A stretch of 10,941 nt of DNA from Methanoculleus sp. (GTDB lineage: Archaea > Halobacteriota > Methanomicrobia > Methanomicrobiales > Methanoculleaceae), in NCBI GenBank assembly GCA_028698765.1, contig JAQVVW010000023.1, positions 1 to 10,941 on the forward strand, given 5' to 3'. The first letter of the stretch is position 1. The number at the start of each line of letters is the position of its first letter. The translations under genes were made by a program, and so were the position numbers. Below the pieces are notes generated by a model. It worked only from the letters and a program-made list of their open reading frames with translations. It was not told the origin of the DNA and did no database searches. This document shows, piece by piece, positions 6,577 through 10,941 of this stretch.

Positions 6577-6651
6577 ATGAAGGAGCTCCGGCATATCGCC
6601 AATTTTCCTGTTTCCGACGGGTTCACGGCGGTCCGTGAGGAGGTGGAATGA
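6577..6651 (+). CDS. Possible 24-residue leader ORF overlapping the Fic gene
   Basis: ATG 6577 opens a frame of 24 sense codons, starting MKELRHIANFPVSDG and ending TAVREEVE. Its TGA at 6649-6651 overlaps the Fic start codon (ATGA). A TATA-like element sits about 29 bp upstream, consistent with leaderless translation of this ORF. The Fic Shine-Dalgarno sequence lies inside it, so translation of the short ORF would affect Fic expression by coupling. I recognise no family. It could be a regulatory leader, a small protein or a chance frame. Confidence 0.35.
   Translation: MKELRHIANFPVSDGFTAVREEVE
6639..6646 (+). promoter_or_regulatory. Strong Shine-Dalgarno site of the Fic gene
   Basis: GGAGGTGG lies immediately before the Fic ATG at 6648 and matches the archaeal anti-SD complement. 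The spacing is tight: 4 nt from the GGAGG core to the ATG. It fixes the Fic start. Confidence 0.6.
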
Positions 6652-7757
6652 CAGTCCAACCCTACGTCCCGGAGCCGCTGCCCCCGGCCGGCATCGACTG
6701 GGAGGTCCATATCCCGCAGATAGCGTCGGCGAACCGCGCCCTCGCCCGGTACGACGGCATCCTCCAGGCGATCCCGAACCCACGGCTCTTGCTCTCCCCG
6801 CTCCTGACGCAGGAGGCGGTGCTGTCATCGAGGATCGAGGGAACCCAGGCGTCGCTTGAGGACGTCCTGCGGTTCGAGGCGAACCCGAAGGAGCCGATCG
6901 GCGATGCAGCCCTTGCCGACATCCAGGAGATCATCAATTACCGGGAGGCCCTGAATACCGCGGTGGAAGCCCTCAAAACCCGGCGGCTGGATTTAGCCCT
7001 CGTCTGCGACCTGCACCGGATCCTTCTTTCCGGCAGCCGGGGCATGGACCGGGAGCCGGGGTGCATCCGCACGATCCAGAACTTCATCGGGCGGGACGCC
7101 CACATCGAGCATGCGATCTATGTCCCGCCGGCGCCGGAGGGTGTCACCGGGGCGCTCGCGGACTGGGAGGCCTACCTGCAACGGGAGGAGAAGGACGTCC
7201 TCGTCCAGCTCTCGGTCTTAAAGGCCCGGTTCGAACTCATCCACCCGTTCTGCGACGGCAACGGGCGTATCGGGCGGATGCTCGTCCCCCTCATCCTCTA
7301 CGAGAAAGGGCTGATCGGGAGCCCGATGTTCTATATCAGCGCCTACCTCGAGCGGAACCGCCCGATCTACTACGAGCGGCTGCTCGCGGTCTCGCGGGAC
7401 GGGGACTGGAACGGCTGGATCGCGTTCTTTCTCCACGCCGTCGAGGAGCAGGCCGGGGCGAACGGCCGGAAAGCAACGGCGATCCTCGACCTTTATCGCG
7501 AGATGAAGCAGACGGTGCCGGAGGTGACCCGGTCGCAGTATGCGATCGCCGCGATCGACGCGCTCTTTAAAACACCGGTCTTCGTCCCATCCGAGTTTTA
7601 CGAGCAGACCGGGATACCGAAGAAGACGGCAAACCGGCTCCTCCAGCAACTTCGGGAGCAGGATATTATTACCGCCCTTACAGAGGGCGGGGGACGGCGT
7701 GCCACGACCTACGTTTTCTCGCGCCTGATCGCCATCACCGAGGGGGACCGGTTGTGA
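6648..7757 (+). CDS. Fic-domain protein with N-terminal inhibitory motif and C-terminal winged helix
   Basis: This is a 369-residue protein. The catalytic Fic motif HPFCDGNGRIGR (199-210) fits HxFx(D/E)GNGRxxR completely, so the enzyme should be able to transfer AMP (or another nucleotide part) to a protein hydroxyl. An inhibitory helix of the (S/T)xxxE(G/N) type is present as SSRIEG, with S60, E64 and G65 as the key positions. That places it in class II, where inhibition is built into the N-terminal part. The segment VFVPSEFYEQTGIPKKTANR and the following RLLQQLREQDIITAL (about 307-340) form a winged helix, as in many archaeal and bacterial Fic proteins of this length. The start follows a strong Shine-Dalgarno site and overlaps a short upstream ORF. 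The target is unknown. These proteins are often found in mobile or defence contexts, as here. Confidence 0.93.
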   Translation: MTVQPYVPEPLPPAGIDWEVHIPQIASANRALARYDGILQAIPNPRLLLSPLLTQEAVLSSRIEGTQASLEDVLRFEANPKEPIGDAALADIQEIINYREALNTAVEALKTRRLDLALVCDLHRILLSGSRGMDREPGCIRTIQNFIGRDAHIEHAIYVPPAPEGVTGALADWEAYLQREEKDVLVQLSVLKARFELIHPFCDGNGRIGRMLVPLILYEKGLIGSPMFYISAYLERNRPIYYERLLAVSRDGDWNGWIAFFLHAVEEQAGANGRKATAILDLYREMKQTVPEVTRSQYAIAAIDALFKTPVFVPSEFYEQTGIPKKTANRLLQQLREQDIITALTEGGGRRATTYVFSRLIAITEGDRL

Positions 7758-8102
7758 GTATTCTGGTATCAGCAAACAAATTTGTGTGTATCAAAATTCC
7801 GATCAGATATCCACAAACCCTATTCCAGGAAGCGTTTGTGGGTCATCTACGATCCACAACAGAATTTGTGGGTCACAAAGCGCAATATATGACCCACAAA
7901 AATATTTGTGGGACATGGGTGACCCACAACGATCGGACCCGGCCAGGAGCTCAACGTCGTTGCCGCGAGGACCGCCGTGAACGACTTAAATGACCTCATT
8001 AAAAAGCGCATCATTGAACGGAGAGGCCGATCGCGGCGCGATACCCGCTATATTCTCCCCTCCCGGAGAGGAGTCGACAGGATCAGGAGTGATGATGCGT
8101 GA
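7758..8102 (+). pseudogene. Relic of a protein with repetitive linker and C-terminal winged helix
   Basis: A frame starting at a GTG that overlaps the Fic stop (GTGA, 7754-7757) runs through the repeat cluster to 7993 without recognisable domains. In another frame, 7947-8100 reads ELNVVAARTAVNDLNDLIKK then RIIERRGRSRRDTRYILP, which looks like the last two helices and wing of a winged-helix domain. It ends with TGA at 8100-8102. A repeated linker followed by a winged helix is common at the C-termini of Fic and AlbA_2-type proteins, so this may be the frameshifted tail of such a gene, with its front replaced by the present Fic gene. The assignment is by pattern only. Confidence 0.4.
7810..7930. 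repeat. Cluster of TTTGTGGGTCA / TGACCCACAAA motifs
   Basis: The motif TTTGTGGGTCA occurs at 7835-7845 and 7865-7875, with one change (TTTGTGGGACA) at 7905-7915. Its inverse occurs at 7890-7900 (TGACCCACAAA) and 7920-7930 (TGACCCACAAC). Partial copies TCCACAA stand at 7810 and 7853. The copies at 7890 and 7905 form a near-perfect palindrome with 11-bp arms and a 4-bp centre. Same-direction spacings are 30, 40 and 30 bp. They may be operator sites. They may also be the remains of repetitive linker-coding DNA, since one frame reads FVGH, THK and THN from them. Confidence 0.75.
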
Positions 8103-8170
8103 TATGTGCGTGATTCCGATCATCTCTTTTTAACCTCGCGAGGAGGATGCGATGCTCCGGCAGGAAAAAC

Positions 8171-8330
8171 TGCCCGTAGGGTGCGACGTTCCAGTGGAAT
8201 GCGACGGGTCGAAGGGCTGGAGCAGGAGCACCATAGGTGCGAACGGAGCTTGAGCACCCAGAGGGTGGGAACAGGAGTTTGAGCACCGCCAGGTGCGAGA
8301 AGCGGAGCGTGAGAAGACCGGAGGTGCGAG
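8171..8330 (+). repeat. Run of six short hairpins with varying stems
   Basis: Successive small inverted repeats are CCC-GTA-GGG (8173-8181), TTCCA-G-TGGAA (8189-8199), GCACC-ATA-GGTGC (8228-8240), CACCC-AGA-GGGTG (8255-8267), GCACC-GCCA-GGTGC (8283-8296) and ACC-GGA-GGT (8317-8325). From 8226 the unit is about 26-30 bp: GAG, then a hairpin, then G(G)GAAC/GCGAGAA and GGAG. Units begin at 8226, 8252, 8281 and 8311. Stems differ in sequence but keep pairing. No coding role is visible. It lies upstream of the truncated HIT gene. Confidence 0.6.
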
Positions 8331-8416
8331 TGGGGAAGGCTCTCGACCCACTTCTTCAGGAGGCATTCCTCCCCGGAGATGAACCTCCCGAAATGCTCAA
8401 AGACCATGGAGAGTTC

Positions 8417-8644
8417 GCGACAGACGGCGAACAGGCCGCCCTCCTCGCCCTCGTCCGGGAGGCAAAAGACTTCCTCGATGACCGGTTCCACCCCGGCGGC
8501 TACAACATCGGCGCCAACGTCGGCACGGCCGCCGGCCAGACGGTGATGCACCTGCACGTCCACGTCATCCCCCGCTACGCCGGGGATATGGCAGACCCCC
8601 AGGGCGGGGTGCGGGGCGTGATCCCGGAGAGGCGGGGGTACTGA
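8417..8644 (+). pseudogene. HIT gene, N-terminally truncated copy
   Basis: From 8417 the frame reads ATDGEQAALLALVREAKDFL and continues to HLHVHVIPRYAGDMADPQGG and a TGA at 8642-8644. This is the last 75 residues of the HIT domain, very close to the complete gene at 5860-6237. The CPFC pair, the GHLLLIPFRH strand and all earlier residues are missing. The frame stays open upstream to a GTG at 8237, but that part is made of the hairpin repeat and unrelated sequence. The histidine triad is kept, the zinc ligands are not. If translated it would lack a third of the fold. No TBP-like tail follows this copy. Confidence 0.82.
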
Positions 8645-8731
8645 GAGAACTGCATTGAGTGCCGGGAAGCATCACAAAACATCAAGAACAGTGAACGCTG
8701 CAGGGGACCTCCGGGTTCTGTGACGCCGATC

Positions 8732-9085
8732 CTACTCATTCCCCGCAAGGAGACCCCGCACTTCACTCGAAAGGACCAGCAGGTACCTTTCGACGACACC
8801 CCAGACGACCTCATCGGAGACGGTTGCATACCCGTGAATCAGGCGATTCCTGAACGCAATGATCAGAGACGCATCAGAGATCTTCTCACTGAGGCCCGGC
8901 TCCCGCCTGAGGAGCTGGTTCAGTGCTTCACCGATGATCTCGAACTGCCGCTCGACGGCAGATCTCAGCATGGGATCGTTGCGATACTCCTCGAAGGTTC
9001 TCCCGGCGGTGAACTGCGCGATATAGTCGGCAGCCCCGGCAACATCGTAGAGGTACTTTTGCGCCTCACGTGACGGCATAGACAT
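8732..9085 (-). CDS. hepT: HepT-like HEPN RNase toxin (DUF86)
   Basis: This is a 117-residue all-helical protein of the DUF86/HepT family. The RNase motif R-x4-H-x-Y is complete in RNRLIHGY (R79, H84, Y86). The helix RSAVERQFEIIGEALNQLL (41-59) is characteristic. HepT toxins cut RNA and are silenced by their MntA partner, which AMPylates the tyrosine of this motif. The start at ATG 9085 lies inside the end of the upstream mntA-like gene (20-bp overlap, different frame), which signals coupled translation. ATG 9079 is an equally good alternative. The stop is TAG at 8732-8734. The gene converges on the truncated HIT copy. Order (MNT first, then HEPN) and sizes are normal for the system. Confidence 0.92.
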   Translation of the reverse strand: MSMPSREAQKYLYDVAGAADYIAQFTAGRTFEEYRNDPMLRSAVERQFEIIGEALNQLLRREPGLSEKISDASLIIAFRNRLIHGYATVSDEVVWGVVERYLLVLSSEVRGLLAGNE

Positions 9086-9377
9086 CCCTGCAGGTCCCGT
9101 CCACAGACTCACGGAAGATCGGGTTTCTGATCGCCGACCGCTCGACGAGATCGACCTCGCGGCAAAAGAGACGGGCCAGATCTTCCGCGAGACCGAAGTA
9201 TGCCTCCGCGTGCTCCGCCGGCGTCATCGGTTCGAACTCGACGACGAAGTCGATATCGCTCACGGCAGGGTCGAACCGGTCGCCCGTCGCCGAACCGAAG
9301 ACCCCGAGCCTCCTTACACGCCGGCGTCGAGCGGTGCGGGCGATCTCGGGAATCTTTTCGCAGATGATAGGATGCAT
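9066..9377 (-). CDS. mntA: MntA-like minimal nucleotidyltransferase antitoxin
   Basis: This is a 103-residue protein with the minimal nucleotidyltransferase pattern: GVFGSATGD with G28 and S29, then SDID with D41 and D43, and the third carboxylate D76 in REVDLVE. All catalytic positions of the GSx10DxD motif are present, unlike in the decayed relative near 5700. In HEPN/MNT modules this protein transfers AMP to the HepT toxin and neutralises it. ATG 9377 opens the usual short N-terminus. A TATA-like AGATAATG on the minus strand at 9412-9419 fits a leader of about 10-15 nt. The 3' end overlaps hepT. Confidence 0.92.
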   Translation of the reverse strand: MHPIICEKIPEIARTARRRRVRRLGVFGSATGDRFDPAVSDIDFVVEFEPMTPAEHAEAYFGLAEDLARLFCREVDLVERSAIRNPIFRESVDGTCRDVYAVT

Positions 9378-9496
9378 CGGACTTCTCTATGACGGTGTAC
9401 CGTTCGGGGAGCATTATCTCTTTCGGATCGGAGGATGCAGTCCCCTTCCGGTCAGAGGAAGGCATCTGCAGGTATGAACCCCGATCGTGGTACAGG

Positions 9497-9559
9497 ACGT
9501 CCCACACGTCATCCCCCGGTATGCCGGCGACGTGGCGGACCCCGGGGCGGCATGTGCGG
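9497..9559 (+). pseudogene. HIT gene relic (segment after the histidine triad)
   Basis: CACGTCATCCCCCGGTATGC (from 9505) is identical to the HIT copy at the window start, and the following GCCGGCGACGTGGCGGACC matches the AGDMADP codons with few changes. An extra C just before the match breaks the triad region, and similarity ends by about 9559. Only some 20 codons remain. Confidence 0.75.
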
Positions 9560-9679
9560 TGAGCAGATCTCCCCCCCTCTTTCCAGTCGCGGCCGCGTGC
9601 GGCATCCGCCGTATAGATCCGCCGCTTCCGCTACTCTTATGAACCAGACGGGATTACCCCCTTGCGAGGCCGGCAGACT
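9560..9679 (+). other. Upstream region of the flavodoxin gene
   Basis: No gene is seen here. AT-rich elements GTATAGATCC (9611-9620) and TACTCTTATG (9632-9641) are candidate TATA boxes. A weak GCGAGG near 9664 could be the Shine-Dalgarno site of the flavodoxin start at 9680. Confidence 0.35.
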
Positions 9680-10207
9680 ATGAACGTGATCGTTCTCTAT
9701 GCGAGCATGTACGGATCGACGAAGGGCATTGCGGAGTTCATAGCCGAAAAATTCAGGCAGCACGGCCTGAAGACGGAGGCACAAAGCGTCGATGCGGCAC
9801 CGGACATAAGAGACTACGACGCTGTCGTGATCGGGAGCGCCGTCTACATAGGGCACTGGATGCGGGAGGCAGCGGAGTTCGTGCGGAAGAACAGCGACGT
9901 TCTCGACGGTCGGCCGGTCTGGCTCTTCTCAAGCGGGCCATTAAAGCCCGAGCCGGAGGCTGTCTCGCCGGACGCCCCGGGGATCGAGCCCGACGAGATC
10001 GCCGAACTCCGCCGGCTCGTCCATCCCCGGAATACCCGGGTCTTCTCCGGCGCCCTCGACCCGGCGAAACTCGGGTTCCCGCACCGGCTCCTCCGCAAGC
10101 TGCCGGGCGGGCGCGATCTCCTTCCCGAGGGCGACTTTCGGAACTGGGACGACATCGAGGCATGGGCGGCCGAGATCGCCCGGGAGATTGCCGTTCCCGC
10201 GGCCTAA
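9680..10207 (+). CDS. Flavodoxin-domain protein (HemG/Flavodoxin_5-like)
   Basis: This is a 175-residue protein. MNVIVLYASMYGSTKGIAEF is the flavodoxin opening: a first beta strand, then the FMN-phosphate loop ASMYGSTKG and helix one. DYDAVVIGSAVYIGHWMREA (about 46-65) is the second flavin-contacting loop, and RPVWLFSSGPL the next strand. The overall shape, with VYIGxW and a tail ending NWDDIEAWAAEIA, is that of flavodoxin domains related to menaquinone-dependent protoporphyrinogen oxidase (HemG). In methanogens lacking haem synthesis it is more likely a general FMN electron carrier or a stress-related quinone/thiol reductase. The substrate is not deducible. The start at ATG 9680 was chosen because the family sequence starts there; the in-frame start at 9662 adds 6 unsupported residues. 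It appears to be a single-gene unit. Confidence 0.9.
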   Translation: MNVIVLYASMYGSTKGIAEFIAEKFRQHGLKTEAQSVDAAPDIRDYDAVVIGSAVYIGHWMREAAEFVRKNSDVLDGRPVWLFSSGPLKPEPEAVSPDAPGIEPDEIAELRRLVHPRNTRVFSGALDPAKLGFPHRLLRKLPGGRDLLPEGDFRNWDDIEAWAAEIAREIAVPAA

Positions 10208-10468
10208 ATCGCAGCGAGGACGTTTGCCGGCGTCCCGCGTTCGTGATCAGAGAGTTTGACAGCATTCAATCAAAGGGCCGCGGGCCGGTAGGAGCAGATG
10301 CCACGGCTGCTTTCCGGCCAATGGGGCCCGGACGAGGAGAACAACGGCGTAGTGCGGGAGATTGCCGGAGGCAGAAGAACACGGGAGGCTTCCTCCGGCC
10401 GACCGACCGGCATGGTATCGTGGAAGACCCCCGGAGAAGAGGATCTACCGGAGCAGACCCGGCGCCCC
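10208..10468. other. Intergenic region between convergent genes, nothing recognised
   Basis: Frames here are short and without known motifs on either strand. I see no hairpin followed by a T run and no repeat shared with the rest of the window. Confidence 0.35.
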
Positions 10469-10855
10469 TCAGTCCCGCTCTATCCGCGAGAAAAACTCCT
10501 TCACGCCCCCCGTGACGACGAAGGCGACCCCCCGGGCCCAGACCGTGAAGAAATCCACGGCGACGAACGCGAGCGTCTCGTCCGGGAACGCATGGTCGCG
10601 GACGTTCCGGAGCGAGAAGTAGGCAAGGAACAGCCACGCGGTCGCGACGAGCCCCTGGCCGAAGACCGATATCCAGAGGCCCAGGGTGGAGAAGACCAGG
10701 GCCAGCGAGTAGCCGAGCAGGCTCGTGAAGAGCGCCGAGAAGAAGTTCAGCACGGCACCGCGGGTCATCACGTCGCGGAGCTGCGGCACGAGCATGACCG
10801 CGAAGAGTATTGTAATGCCGGTTATGGCGAAGTCCTGCCAGGTCGTCTCGATCAC
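10469..10855 (-). CDS. Small membrane protein of unknown function
   Basis: This is a 128-residue hydrophobic protein from a GTG at 10855. Membrane segments are visible: FAITGITILFAVMLVPQL (9-26), then VLNFFSALFTSLLGYSLALV (about 35-54), a third around LWISVFGQGLVATAWLFLAY (about 61-80), and possibly a fourth around LAFVAVDFFTVWARGVAFVV (about 95-114). It ends in a charged tail, EFFSRIERD. The GTG is preceded by an AT-rich CTGATATG (near 10896) that may be a TATA box. I do not recognise the family. The pattern of membrane segments separated by short charged loops, with codon use like its neighbours, supports a real gene. The neighbours do not suggest a role. Confidence 0.7.
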   Translation of the reverse strand: MIETTWQDFAITGITILFAVMLVPQLRDVMTRGAVLNFFSALFTSLLGYSLALVFSTLGLWISVFGQGLVATAWLFLAYFSLRNVRDHAFPDETLAFVAVDFFTVWARGVAFVVTGGVKEFFSRIERD

Positions 10856-10904
10856 CCGTGCACACGCGGTGCAGCATACAGGTATGACCTGCGAACATAT
10901 CAGA

Positions 10905-10941
10905 TCACCAGATTTCGGCCAGGTACTCCCCCTCCGCGGCG
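10905..10941 (-). CDS. Possible 3' end of a gene entering from the right
   Basis: On the minus strand the last bases read AAEGEYLAEIW and a TGA at 10905-10907. This is codon-like GC-rich sequence ending just before the promoter region of the membrane-protein gene. Only about 12 codons are visible, so this is a weak call. Confidence 0.25.
   Translation of the reverse strand, partial: AAEGEYLAEIW

Noticed and set aside
7218..7775. Minus-strand open frame of 185 codons
   Set aside because: It is antisense to the Fic gene, including its catalytic motif; no recognisable domain.
7810..7930. CRISPR-like array
   Set aside because: The repeat is only 11 bp, occurs in both orientations, and spacers are too short and irregular; no cas genes nearby.
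8237..8416. N-terminal extension of the truncated HIT gene
   Set aside because: The frame is open from a GTG at 8237, but the residues come from the hairpin repeat and unrelated DNA and do not match any HIT N-terminus.
9378..9507. Minus-strand frame upstream of mntA (WDVLYHDRGSYLQ...)
   Set aside because: The composition is protein-like, but I recognise no family, it overlaps mntA in another frame, and part of it is antisense to a HIT relic.
10266..10898. Minus-strand open frame of 210 codons over the membrane protein
   Set aside because: It is a different frame of the same strand with Arg/Pro-rich composition; the frame at 10855-10469 has coherent membrane segments.

Overview
The window looks like an accessory stretch of a GC-rich euryarchaeal chromosome, most likely a methanogen of the Methanomicrobiales (Methanoculleus-like). 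This is an inference. It rests on AT-rich TATA boxes in GC-rich surroundings, several starts 25-29 bp from a TATA box (leaderless mRNAs), GGTGA/GGAGGTG-type Shine-Dalgarno sites, and archaeal gene families such as UPF0175/DUF3368 and HepT/MntA.

Layout. 1-281 is the end of a HIT-family gene, followed to 449 by a decayed stretch that reads like the C-terminus of a TATA-binding protein. On the minus strand, 2085-453 is a two-gene operon: a ComF-like phosphoribosyltransferase overlapping a DprA-like Rossmann protein by 8 bp. 2400-3139 is a UPF0175 antitoxin broken by a +1 frameshift, overlapping an intact DUF3368 PIN-like toxin. 3178-3258 is a relic of a HIT gene. 3314-5386 is a secreted S9 (prolyl oligopeptidase family) peptidase. 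5414-5764 on the minus strand is a decayed nucleotidyltransferase. 5860-6237 is an intact HIT gene, again followed by a TBP-like relic. 6577-7757 is a Fic protein preceded by an overlapping 24-codon ORF. 7758-8102 holds short inverted/direct repeats and a winged-helix relic. 8171-8330 is a run of small hairpins with changing stems. 8417-8644 is an N-terminally truncated HIT gene. 9377-8732 on the minus strand is a MntA/HepT toxin-antitoxin pair. 9497-9559 is another HIT relic. 9680-10207 is a flavodoxin, and 10855-10469 on the minus strand is a small membrane protein of unknown function.

How it fits together. Five same-strand copies or fragments of one HIT gene, two with the same TBP-like tail, lie between toxin-antitoxin or defence-type modules: ComF/DprA, UPF0175/DUF3368, Fic, MntA/HepT, and a dead nucleotidyltransferase. 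The simplest reading is a repeatedly rearranged island in which HIT(-TBP) duplications supplied homology for gain, loss and decay of conflict genes. The ComF/DprA pair is the best candidate for an under-described system, because it resembles the phosphoribosyltransferase plus DprA-like composition of ShosTA toxin-antitoxin/anti-phage systems.
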